DNA from: CAWUKT01 sp963923035
GTDB lineage: Bacteria > Bacteroidota > Bacteroidia > J057 > JADKCL01
Direction of reading: 5' to 3'
Assembly: GCA_963923035.1 (NCBI GenBank)
Contig: CAWUKT010000094.1
Location: 1-28,323, forward strand
DNA length: 28,323 bases
This document shows, one piece after another, positions 8,601 to 15,331 of this stretch. Position 1 is the stretch's first letter, and the number at the start of each line of letters is the position of its first letter. A model generated the notes under the pieces. That model did no database searches and was not told the DNA's origin. It was given only the letters and a program-made list of their open reading frames with translations. The position numbers were made by a program, and so were the translations under genes.

Positions 8601-8881
8601 ACGACCAATCGAAGAACGCGGCGTTTTACCTGAAAGAAACCTACCCCGGCCAGAACTACTGGAAAGCGAAGGCCTTCCTGGTACTGGCTGAAGATTACCT
8701 GGCGTTGGGTGACACGTTCCAGGCGGTGCAGGGCACCCTGGAATCGTTGGCGGCCCAGACGGCCTACCCGGATGTCGCCGAAGAGGCGAAGCAGCGCATC
8801 GCTGAGATCCGGGGGATGGATGAGGGCTTGCCCGAAGACAATGATATGGATGGTGAAACTGAAAACGGGGAGGGATTCTAA
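5681..8881 (+). CDS. Giant tetratricopeptide-repeat protein, envelope-associated
   Basis: 1066 residues, nearly all TPR-type helical repeats. Many units read like YYYLGQCFLQIDNYESA or YHAHYYLGLCYEKQNEFDKA, rich in Tyr/Ala with repeated A-x-x-x-F/Y positions. TPR arrays act as protein-docking scaffolds. The start is uncertain. From the ATG at 5681 the first ~45 residues are Arg/Pro/Gly-rich and unlike a leader; then comes a good secretion signal (APLVATFFIWGMIGVQLGWSQ), placing export cleavage near residue 59. The real start may be a GTG/TTG near 5804, or the leader has been lengthened by inserted DNA. The stop overlaps the next ATG by one base (TAATG), so translation is probably coupled. The C-terminus is acidic (DNDMDGETENGEGF). 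It probably sits in the periplasm and works with the neighbouring barrel proteins. Confidence 0.85.
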   Translation: MRHRIGRTSFPMGNVGRYWKPHSQAPDGRRAETKFSPRWAPLVATFFIWGMIGVQLGWSQQPSEDSDLAQYHRAVELIDKEKYGAAITILDDYLAANSPSYDRTPHYNRVAEAEFYRAFAHYNLLHSNAQSQFEAFISTYPAHPRVSESYFYIGSLYFMRGDYDEVLPRLKKIDSSTLTRDQVTQARFMMGYCYYKEDRHREAMNMFRQIRNEDGQFGEMGSYYYALISYDNGNYGEALKGFQKVKPDNKFAKDVDVYKASCLLKLQRYDELDAMAKELETNGRGSNAQVWFILGNAAFEREEYGKVINYFSKFEASRGGILNREGQYRMGFSYYHKANYKEAQPRFQKCLQPEDALAQNAYYYLGQCFLQIDNYESARTAFMKAADMKFNPEIQEESLFLYAKASFKTRYFEEALTALQTLMADYPGSSHQEEASGLIGEILLYTSNYKEAIAYLEDEDGLRTRRSRAAYQGACYQYGLQLHREGVYDDAAGYFKKAFNQNIDPEVSLDSYFWYGESLFRTQSYGEAVKAYENFLRQPYAAKNENYPSAHYGIGWATLQEKNFDKASRSFEKFIGLADSKKNPEAYVDALLRAGDCEFALKNYNGALRYYKQVRDFNTMHVDYALYQIGLLYFRKDDFKRAADAHVTLAAKYRKSEYRDDALITAAETYLTWLNNWSDCAKYCRVLIRDHGDSPYVPAALTRLAISEERSGNKTKAVGYYKQVVYDHCRSTANVTVALSSLSNLLPGSEFDEVEAAFRERCPGGAGGSSEMEGLAIEVADSRFFEENYPSAITKYENYISDYPNGSETFHAHYYLGLCYEKQNEFDKALENFEYVYQTEYANSYTVKALKSAADIHFRQGNSLTAMELYTAMESKSDKLIDRLSAQFGKAEVHMANEDYDAAKAEYLAIYADQNTTSYSRTKARVKVAACDYFLGLEDEAYGIFSEIEQQESNVFAAESQYYLTRILFDRAEYDQSKNAAFYLKETYPGQNYWKAKAFLVLAEDYLALGDTFQAVQGTLESLAAQTAYPDVAEEAKQRIAEIRGMDEGLPEDNDMDGETENGEGF
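5695..5810. repeat. Possible inserted palindromic element at the start of the TPR gene
   Basis: A hairpin with arms CGTTCCC (5706-5712) and GGGAACG (5717-5723) is followed by a GC-rich self-complementary block (GGCGCCGGACGGGAGGCGCGCC). It codes for the odd N-terminal stretch of the TPR protein and sits exactly where the leader peptide should begin. The overall theme (hairpin plus GC-rich block) loosely recalls the repeat at 1546-1755, but I see no clear sequence identity. Confidence 0.35.
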
Positions 8882-10500
8882 TGAGTACTCTGAAGCAAAT
8901 TTTGATTGCCGTGGCGCTCTTTATGCCGCTGGCGGGGCTGGCTCAGCCCATTCAGGAAAACATTGAGCTGACGAACGACTACGAACCCAACTTGTCCGAG
9001 TTGGAGAAGCCCATGCTGGAGACGCCGAATGTCGTCCCCAAGGTCGAAACCAAAGATGTGAACTTTGAGAGCCGCGACATTGAGGCTTCTACCGAATATG
9101 AACCGTTGAAGGCGCGGATTCCCAAGCCGCAGAAGATCAAGTGGCCGGCGCTGAAGAACAACTTCGTAAAGCTGGGCTACGGACGCTTCGGGACTCCCCT
9201 CGGCCAATTGCATTTGGAGACCGGCCGGAACCTGAATGCGCGGGCGGGATTGGACCTTTCCCATATTTCCTCCTCGCGGGGCTTTGTGCCCTACGCTGAG
9301 TTCCGAGAGAACCGGGGCGGCATCAACGGGGCCTATTTTACCAAGACCAATACCTTAAAGGCCCACCTGGACTTCGACAATGTGAATTACTTCTACTTTG
9401 CCGATTCCATCGTAACGGACCGGCCGGATCTGAAGGATTCGATCCGGAACACCTATACCCGAATTGATTTCGGGGCCTCGGTCCTGAGCAATTTCAATCC
9501 GGAAGGCATCAATTACGATGTGGGCCTCGGATTTGAGGGCTACTTCGACCGGTGGCAGAACCGGGAATTGCACTTTTCCATCATGCCCAACCTGAATTGG
9601 AAGGTCCTCGACAATGTTTACGCCGACATCGACGCGGGCTTGATCTTCACCACTGCTCAATTCGATTCGGTCTCCGCCAACCGCTTCTTCCTGAATTTTG
9701 CGCCGGCAGTGAGCTATAAGAAGGACCGCCTGGAGGCCACGGCCGGGGTTCGCATCAACTCGGCGGGCGATACGGCGACGACCTTCGGCGCCTATCCCAT
9801 CCTGAAGGCCAGCTACGAGCTGGTCGAGGACAAGTTGACGGCCCAGGCGAGCCTGTTGGGGGGCATGGATTATATCCGCTATTACGATCTCATTGAGATC
9901 AACCGGTACCTCACCCGGGCTCCGGATATCCGTCCGACCCGCAATGCCCTCCACTTCAATGTGGGCATCGAGGCCGGCTTTGCGAAGTACTTCACGGCCA
10001 GCGTCAACGGTTATTCGCGCCTCTCCAAGCAGGAGTTGATTTTCTTCAACCCCGAAGGCGGCGCCTATTTCCAGATGGTCTACGACTCCAACTTCACGGA
10101 GACGGGCTCCGAGATCGCGTTGAGTTTCAACAAAGAGAATAAGATTCGCGCGGGGATCCGCGGCCACTTCCGCCGCTTCACCACGAGCAACATTGCTTAT
10201 AATTTCGGCATCCCGAATACCCAGGTCGATCTCTGGGGCTCCTATCGGGTCGCCGAGAAGGTCTCGGTCGGGACGGAGATTTTCCTCTACGGCAACCGTG
10301 TGATGACCATAGATGCGGACGGAAACCCCATCAACCAGGGCTTTGCGGCCGATGCCAACCTGAACGCGGATTATAGGTTTTCTAAAACGCTTTCCATATT
10401 TTTGGAGTTGAACAACCTCCTGTCCACAACGTATTCGAACTGGTATAACTATCCGGTCCGTCCGTTTGATGTAAAGGCAGGGGTGACCCTCTCTTTCTAA
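8881..10500 (+). CDS. Outer-membrane beta-barrel protein (TonB-receptor-like, no plug)
   Basis: 539 residues. A signal peptide (MSTLKQILIAVALFMPLAGLAQ) is followed by an acidic, probably extended linker (about 23-95, including LSELEKPMLETPNVVPKVET and KARIPKPQKIKWPALKNNFVKLGYG). The rest alternates aromatic and polar residues like barrel strands and ends in GVTLSF, a C-terminal Phe as needed for Bam-dependent insertion. No plug domain, TonB box or carboxypeptidase-like module is visible, so it is not a normal gated receptor despite the similar barrel. It overlaps the TPR gene by one base and lies 6 bp before the HU/SPOR gene, suggesting the three products work together at the envelope. The substrate is unknown. 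Confidence 0.75.
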   Translation: MSTLKQILIAVALFMPLAGLAQPIQENIELTNDYEPNLSELEKPMLETPNVVPKVETKDVNFESRDIEASTEYEPLKARIPKPQKIKWPALKNNFVKLGYGRFGTPLGQLHLETGRNLNARAGLDLSHISSSRGFVPYAEFRENRGGINGAYFTKTNTLKAHLDFDNVNYFYFADSIVTDRPDLKDSIRNTYTRIDFGASVLSNFNPEGINYDVGLGFEGYFDRWQNRELHFSIMPNLNWKVLDNVYADIDAGLIFTTAQFDSVSANRFFLNFAPAVSYKKDRLEATAGVRINSAGDTATTFGAYPILKASYELVEDKLTAQASLLGGMDYIRYYDLIEINRYLTRAPDIRPTRNALHFNVGIEAGFAKYFTASVNGYSRLSKQELIFFNPEGGAYFQMVYDSNFTETGSEIALSFNKENKIRAGIRGHFRRFTTSNIAYNFGIPNTQVDLWGSYRVAEKVSVGTEIFLYGNRVMTIDADGNPINQGFAADANLNADYRFSKTLSIFLELNNLLSTTYSNWYNYPVRPFDVKAGVTLSF

Positions 10501-10506
10501 GAACCG

Positions 10507-11682
10507 ATGGAAATCGACCCCCAAAAGTCCCTGCACGCTGCATTTTTGCACCTGGATACCTTCTCGGTACCGGGGATCGGGACCTTTGTGCGTCGCCATA
10601 TTCCGGCGCGGATCCATCCGGAAACCCGTACCATCGATCCTCCCCGCCAGCGCTTCGCGCTGGAAACCGGAGAGGCCTATGTGGCCCGCCTGGAAGACTT
10701 TTTCCTCCGCCATTACCAATTGACACTCGACAAGGCCCGGGACATGGTGTCCCAGGTCCGCTCCTGGATGGTCCGGGACCTGAAGGGCAAGGGCCAATTG
10801 GAGCTGGAGGGCATAGGCGTCCTGTCGCTGGTCGGCGGGAAAGAGTTGAAGTTCAAACCGGCTGCCGACGCAGGCACTTTCCCCAATCCGTTCTTCGGAT
10901 TGCAGGCCATCGATATCCAACCAGGTCTCCAGGTGGGGCGGGCGCCCAAGAAGCAGCCCGTTGCCGCCAAGAAGCAGGCTTCGGCCGAGGCCACAGAACC
11001 GAAAAAGGCGGCCGCTGCTGCGGCAGTGGCGACGAAGGCCCCGGAAAAGAAAACCACGCCTCCCAAAGCCAAGACCAAAAAGAAGAAACGATCCGGACTC
11101 TGGATCATTCCAATTATCATCTTGTTGTTCCTCGGCGTCATGGGTGTCGCCTTCCACAAGGAGATCAGCCACCAGCTGGTCGAGTGGGGTTGGATGGAGC
11201 CGGGCCGTGCGGTCGTGGCTTCGAGTGACGGGAACGATGAGGAAGCCGCTGATTCCAATGGGGAAGCCGAGGAGGGGAGTTCCGTCTCCGGTCAGGACCT
11301 GGATTCATTCGTGCCGGATACGGGTGGGGATGGCAATGAAAATGCGACCGGGGACGCGGCCAATGAGTCGGGTGACGACGGGAATGAGACCGCGGATGCG
11401 GTCGTCGAGGTCGAGGTGGACGAGTCAGGTGAAGGGGACGACCTCAAGGTCGGCAGCTTTGCCGAGGCCGGCAAATACTACCTGGTGGTGTCTTCGACCC
11501 ACGATGCCCGCGAGGCATTGGAGGCCGCTCGCGCGAGCGGCGGCAAGGTGATCCGCCCCCGCGGCAAAGCCTTTTACAAAGTCTATATCTTCAGCTCCAC
11601 CAACAAGTCCGATGTGATCGCCGAAATGGTCGCCCGCAAGAATGACTTTTCGAGTTCCTGGATTTATTGGATGGGAATGTAA
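10507..11682 (+). CDS. HU-CCDC81 and SPOR domain-containing inner-membrane protein
   Basis: 391 residues with a layout typical of Bacteroidota. Residues 1-60 (LDTFSVPGIGTFVRR...) and about 60-120 (YQLTLDKARDMVSQV, LELEGIGVLSLVGGKELKF) look like the paired HU-CCDC81 domains. A Lys/Ala/Pro-rich linker (about 146-196) leads to one membrane helix (about 198-216, LWIIPIIILLFLGVMGVAF). An acidic Gly/Asn/Asp-rich spacer (about 235-315) follows. A C-terminal SPOR domain (about 318-391, YYLVVSSTHDAREALEAA, VIRPRGKAFYKVYIFSS) is expected to bind denuded glycan strands of peptidoglycan in the periplasm. The HU-like part would face the cytoplasm, so the protein may link the cytoplasmic side to the cell wall. 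The acidic spacer and basic linker are low-complexity. Confidence 0.85.
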   Translation: MEIDPQKSLHAAFLHLDTFSVPGIGTFVRRHIPARIHPETRTIDPPRQRFALETGEAYVARLEDFFLRHYQLTLDKARDMVSQVRSWMVRDLKGKGQLELEGIGVLSLVGGKELKFKPAADAGTFPNPFFGLQAIDIQPGLQVGRAPKKQPVAAKKQASAEATEPKKAAAAAAVATKAPEKKTTPPKAKTKKKKRSGLWIIPIIILLFLGVMGVAFHKEISHQLVEWGWMEPGRAVVASSDGNDEEAADSNGEAEEGSSVSGQDLDSFVPDTGGDGNENATGDAANESGDDGNETADAVVEVEVDESGEGDDLKVGSFAEAGKYYLVVSSTHDAREALEAARASGGKVIRPRGKAFYKVYIFSSTNKSDVIAEMVARKNDFSSSWIYWMGM

Positions 11683-11709
11683 TTCCTCTAAACCCATCAA
11701 CTCTGCACC

Positions 11710-12351
11710 GTGAAGTATTCATTTCGTTTTCCCACTTACCTGCTTCCTTTGGTACTGGCCCTCTTTCTCTTTTCCTGCAAGTCCGCCGGCCCCAAAAAGA
11801 ACGCCGCGCCGGATATGGCCACCTTGAAGGCTTTTATGACCGGTTCCTTTAATTCGGCCGAGCAAGCCGCTCAGGATTCCGCCTACTACAACATTTCTTT
11901 GCACATGTATCCCATTTGGGAGGGCAAGGGCAATTGGTTGTATGTGGAACAGGCATTGGCGGTGATGCAGGAGCGTCCCTATCGTCAACGGGTCTATGAA
12001 TTGGAGAAAACGGGTGAGGGTGCCTTCATCAGCAAGGTTTATGAACTGCCGGATGCGAAGGCGGCGATTGGGAAGTGGAAAACGCCGAAGTGGTTTGATG
12101 AAATGACTCCCGACGACCTCACCGAAAAGGAGGGCTGTGGTGTCAACCTGGCATGGGAAAATGGAATCTTCAAGGGGGCAACGGGGGAGAAAACTTGCCA
12201 GAGCAGCCTCCGAGGAGCCAGCTACGCAACTTCCAAAGTGACGGTGTACCCGGAAAAAATCATCAGCTGGGACCAGGGCTGGGACGACAAGGGTGAACAG
12301 GTCTGGGGCGCCGAAAAGGGCGGCTACGTGTTCATCAAATTGAAGAAATAG
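11710..12351 (+). CDS. CpcT/CpeT-like lipoprotein
   Basis: 213 residues starting at a GTG (11710); the product would begin MKYSFRFPTYLLPL with a lipobox (LFLFSC, Cys23), so it is lipid-anchored. The mature part matches the CpcT/CpeT fold: LKAFMTGSFNSAEQA, then MYPIWEGKGNWLYVEQA, PYRQRVYELEK, and a late GCGVNLAWENG. In cyanobacteria these proteins attach bilins to phycobiliproteins. Nothing here suggests phycobiliproteins, so the family resemblance gives a beta-barrel small-molecule-binding fold, not that reaction. It is the last gene of the five-gene cluster (27-bp gap) and converges with the minus-strand gene ending at 12356 with only 4 bp between. Confidence 0.75.
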   Translation: MKYSFRFPTYLLPLVLALFLFSCKSAGPKKNAAPDMATLKAFMTGSFNSAEQAAQDSAYYNISLHMYPIWEGKGNWLYVEQALAVMQERPYRQRVYELEKTGEGAFISKVYELPDAKAAIGKWKTPKWFDEMTPDDLTEKEGCGVNLAWENGIFKGATGEKTCQSSLRGASYATSKVTVYPEKIISWDQGWDDKGEQVWGAEKGGYVFIKLKK

Positions 12352-12355
12352 GGAA

Positions 12356-13477
12356 TCAGGCGAGGTTCAACTGCTCCAGCAGCAGTTCTGCTTTGGTAGA
12401 ATCCCGGTACAATCCATCCCGAATTTGGTGGACCATCACATCGGTCTCCATCAGCTGCATTCCGCTCCATTCTTTCACCCGCTCCACCAACTCATCTACC
12501 GATAAAGTCTGGTAATGGCTCAGCCATCCCGCCAAAAAGCGGGGCGAAACGGCCATCAGGCGCGGCATATGAGCGGCAATCCATTGCCCGTCTCTTTCCA
12601 CCACCAATTTGAAGCGTCCGTACTCATAGGTCGATTCCTGCAACAGGGCCGTCTTGATAATAGCCAGCATGTCGGGGTTCCCCGTAGCCTTGATCTGCGG
12701 ATGCAGGGCCATTACGAGCCGCTGGGCGAGGGTTTTGCCCTTGCCAAACGGATCGGCGATGCCGTCGAACAGGTCGGGATGGGTCTGGTAGGCGCTGAGA
12801 AGTTGGGAAGCGTGGGCAGCACCGGGAAAGGCTTCGAAGAAGGCAATCGCAACCGCCCGCACTTCGGGCGCGGCGTTGAGGAGGCCGTCGGCGACGACGG
12901 CGCTCAGCTCATCTTGCAGGCCCGGCCCCTGCAACAGCTGGTACAGCCGCCACAGCGCGAATCCCGGCCGTTTGCCCGTCGAATACGCCGGTGCATGTTC
13001 CCGCCAATCGCCCATGAGCAGGCTGCGGGCCAGGGCCTCCACATCTTGCGCTCCAGCCAGGTGGTGTCCCAGGGCCTGGCCCGGGAGCGTCAGCTCGGGG
13101 TGCCCGGCACAGCGCCAATTCAGGGGCGCAATGCCTTGTTCTTCTTCGTCGGGATCGGGTGCGTCGAGGGGACGGCTGCTGTAAGCCTGGTAAAAGCGAC
13201 AGCGGCAGGTATAGAGGGTCGCAGTGCTGCGTTGGATGTCAGGAAGTTCGGTCCAATCCGGGGCCTCGTAAAGCTCGGTCGGCGTCAACAGGGTACCTTT
13301 CGAAAGGGAAAACCCCTGTCCGTAACGGACAGGGGCTTCACATGTATGACATTGGAGGCGGTTGCATCCAGTGGTTTGGCTGGGGGCGGAGAAGTGGAAC
13401 TCCATCCGGGAGGCGGGGATGAAACCGTCTGCGGAGACCAGCCATCCGTTTTGGTTGCAGAAATTGGATTGGTTCAT
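12356..13477 (-). CDS. Cys-rich protein paired with the effector-like gene; function unknown
   Basis: 373 residues. The N-terminal ~130 hold clustered cysteines that look metal-binding: C38, C43 and C46 (GCNRLQCHTCEAPVR), C91 and C93 (TCRC), then C123 and H126 (WRCAGHPEL). Residues about 140-370 are helical and acidic, with a possible HEAT-like character (EVRAVAIAFFEAFP, ...MALHPQIKATGNPD). No signal peptide is seen. The start lies 3 bp after the stop of the gene at 13481-14791, so the two are probably one unit. It may be an immunity or chaperone/accessory protein for that product, or simply a co-transcribed gene. I do not recognise the family. A terminator-like palindrome lies inside its codons 48-55. 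Confidence 0.65.
   Translation of the reverse strand: MNQSNFCNQNGWLVSADGFIPASRMEFHFSAPSQTTGCNRLQCHTCEAPVRYGQGFSLSKGTLLTPTELYEAPDWTELPDIQRSTATLYTCRCRFYQAYSSRPLDAPDPDEEEQGIAPLNWRCAGHPELTLPGQALGHHLAGAQDVEALARSLLMGDWREHAPAYSTGKRPGFALWRLYQLLQGPGLQDELSAVVADGLLNAAPEVRAVAIAFFEAFPGAAHASQLLSAYQTHPDLFDGIADPFGKGKTLAQRLVMALHPQIKATGNPDMLAIIKTALLQESTYEYGRFKLVVERDGQWIAAHMPRLMAVSPRFLAGWLSHYQTLSVDELVERVKEWSGMQLMETDVMVHQIRDGLYRDSTKAELLLEQLNLA
13296..13335 (-). terminator. Terminator-like palindrome inside a coding region
   Basis: Arms CCCCTGTCCG and CGGACAGGGG (13313-13322 and 13326-13335) pair perfectly around a 3-nt loop. In the direction of transcription (minus) the stem is followed by TTTT, and then by a second palindrome CCTTTCGAAAGG (13296-13307). 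It could reduce transcription of most of the downstream gene. Confidence 0.45.
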
Positions 13478-13480
13478 GGA

Positions 13481-14791
13481 TTATCCTTCATCGGGGAATG
13501 GACCTACATTGTTTCTCAGTTCCTGGGGGCTGAAAGGTGCAATATTGCGATAAAAATCCTGACTTGGGTTAAAAGCTGGTCCGCCGTGTTCAGCGGCTCC
13601 CACCATGATCTCTACTAGAGAGTGGTGGTTCAGGGGCAGGAGATAACCAATGCAGGCCAGCCGGTTGAGGGCGGGATTGTTGAGACCCAGGATTCTGAGG
13701 CCCTGCATGGTCCGGGCGGTAGTTCCAGATACGCCCGCTTTGAGCGGAAGGCTCATTTGGCGCATGCTGTGGACCCAGGCATCAGCTTCGTTGATGGCCC
13801 AGACCCGCTCTCCTTCCTGGAGCGGTAACGGGGACTGGTCATTTGCAAGCCCCATGTGGGTCTTTTCATCCTGAGAGAAATCCACTCCAGCATTGGCCCG
13901 TACATTTTGGGGCGTTTTATCCGCCGGCATTTGGGTCCCGAGGGTGGCTCTTCTGCCCCGCATGTGCCACTGGTCGGCTGCGAGTCCGGTCATCGGAGTC
14001 AGGGCCCGGGTTCCACCAGCGGTCACCCGTTCGGCTCCTTCATCGAGGGCGGTACTGGCAGGAAGGCGGTTTTTGGCGGCCTCTTGGTCATTGAGGAGGT
14101 CATTGCTGAGAACCTCTTTGACAAAGTTGCTAATATGGGTCACCTTGGTATTGAGGTTGCCACTTCTCAAGGCTCTTTGCACTTTCTTGACCTCTTTCCC
14201 GACGGCCCCCGCAACATGCGTAGCACTGGAACCAATCTCTTCGTAGGCTGCGTCCCGGGGGATGTTTTTGAAACCACTACCGACCTTGGTGAATTTTTTC
14301 CCCGCTTTCTCGTCCAGGTAGCTGATGACAGTTTGAGCGGCCCGGTCGACCCAGTTATTGGTAGTTGCGTGGTTGTAGACAAAATTGCCGAACTGGGCTT
14401 CCCAGGCGAGGGCCCGGGCCTCAAAACCTTCGTCCTGGGCCATGGAGGTCGTGGGATCCGGTGCAAACAGGCCCGTCAATGTTTTGCCTCTCTCCGTTAG
14501 CGTACTTTTCATGAGGTTGTCTCCATTCGGATTCGCAGCCGTTGTCGTACGATTGCGGTGCCGGTTACGAACCATCGTCTCTTGGGTGGTGGAGATATTT
14601 CCCTGCCCCTGATTTCGTTGCACGGGGCCTCTACCGTTGGCCGCCCGTTGCATGTTCCTGAGTTGGGTGACGCGGGGACTGTTGTTCGCTGCAGCCTGGA
14701 TGGCACTCAGCTGGGTCGGTGCCTGGGTGTCCATTGCGTGGGCCATCCGGTTGGTGGGCTGTGTGTGCTGGAGGTGTTGGTCTTTTTCCAT
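13481..14791 (-). CDS. Effector-like protein with NSP-type N-terminal repeat (eCIS-associated type)
   Basis: 436 residues from the Met at 14791. An upstream ATG at 14848 adds 19 residues, but the N-terminus MEKDQHLQHTQPTNRM is more usual. Numbering from that upstream ATG, residues 46-72 form a short repeat, QLSAIQAAANNSPR followed by QLRNMQRAANG. As I recall, this QL-x-x-x-Q-x-x-x-NNSP pattern is common at the N-terminus of proteins encoded near extracellular contractile injection systems, often with DUF4157. An Arg/Asn/Thr-rich stretch and helical middle follow. The C-terminal ~90 residues are well structured, with GVSGTTARTMQGL, RLACIGYLLPL and NHHSLVEIMVGAAEHGG (H408, H409, E413). No signal peptide is seen. 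No tail, sheath or baseplate genes are in the window, so the injection-system link is inferred. Confidence 0.65.
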   Translation of the reverse strand: MEKDQHLQHTQPTNRMAHAMDTQAPTQLSAIQAAANNSPRVTQLRNMQRAANGRGPVQRNQGQGNISTTQETMVRNRHRNRTTTAANPNGDNLMKSTLTERGKTLTGLFAPDPTTSMAQDEGFEARALAWEAQFGNFVYNHATTNNWVDRAAQTVISYLDEKAGKKFTKVGSGFKNIPRDAAYEEIGSSATHVAGAVGKEVKKVQRALRSGNLNTKVTHISNFVKEVLSNDLLNDQEAAKNRLPASTALDEGAERVTAGGTRALTPMTGLAADQWHMRGRRATLGTQMPADKTPQNVRANAGVDFSQDEKTHMGLANDQSPLPLQEGERVWAINEADAWVHSMRQMSLPLKAGVSGTTARTMQGLRILGLNNPALNRLACIGYLLPLNHHSLVEIMVGAAEHGGPAFNPSQDFYRNIAPFSPQELRNNVGPFPDEG

Positions 14792-15297
14792 TGTTTCGGG
14801 AGAAATGTGTTGATAGCAGTAGCTGAATGATTTCACTCTACACAACACAATTCATTTTCCAATCCCTCAGTCCGGGCAACGAATCTGGAGCCCCCAAAAC
14901 GCTGCCCAGAGTGTCAATGTCCATTTTTCTATCCCCCAAAGCGATTCTGATGGAAAATACTCCGTCCGCAGTAGCTCCGGTCCCAAGTGCCTGAAAAGCA
15001 AATATTTGTGAGATGAAAAAAAATGAAAATAAATGTTGGAACACTAGATGTTGGAAGGGGAAATGGGGATAAGTCAAATGGGAAAAAAAATGAAAAAAAA
15101 ATCGGCAGCAGGGGAGAGGTAGGGGGAAAAGAAGGGAAAACCAAGTGGGGAAGCAGGGAAAACAAGACTTTGGGAAGACAAAGGCGGAGAGAAATGAAAA
15201 AATTACCGGAACTGTCGGCTGTGGCTTTTAGGAGCATTTGGGGAGCGAAGAAGAGTATTTTGACGGCTGCAAAACCCTTCCGGTTTCCGGAAGTTAA
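14792..15297. other. Intergenic gap, purine-rich on the plus strand
   Basis: No convincing gene. From about 15005 to 15215 the plus strand is mostly A and G (runs of A, GGGGAGAGG, GGGGGAAAAGAAGGG). The word ATGTTGGAA occurs twice at about 15032-15058. I looked for an FMN riboswitch before ribBA and saw none. Short ORFs here read as low-complexity products of the purine bias. Confidence 0.5.
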
Positions 15298-15327
15298 ATT
15301 GGAAGAATATAGTTTCTATTATCTTTG
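15298..15327 (+). promoter_or_regulatory. Bacteroidota-type promoter of ribBA
   Basis: TATCTTTG (15320-15327) matches the TAnnTTTG box exactly; ATTG (15298-15301) lies 18 nt upstream in the place of the -33 box. The ATG is only 4 nt past the box, so the transcript may be leaderless, or translation may start further in. Confidence 0.5.
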
Positions 15328-15331
15328 AAGC

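Noticed and set aside
9355..11172. Minus-strand 605-aa open frame
   Set aside because: Antisense to the barrel and HU/SPOR genes, with low-complexity Gly/Arg content.
14838..15237. Minus-strand small frames upstream of the effector-like gene
   Set aside because: Phe/Ser/Pro-rich products of the purine tract; no motif, and they overlap the effector's 5' end in another frame.
15023..15328. Plus-strand 101-aa frame before ribBA
   Set aside because: Lys/Gly-rich low complexity; contains the ribBA promoter region.
14849..15331. FMN riboswitch before ribBA
   Set aside because: None of the conserved RFN blocks is seen, and the promoter box lies next to the ATG, leaving no room for a leader.
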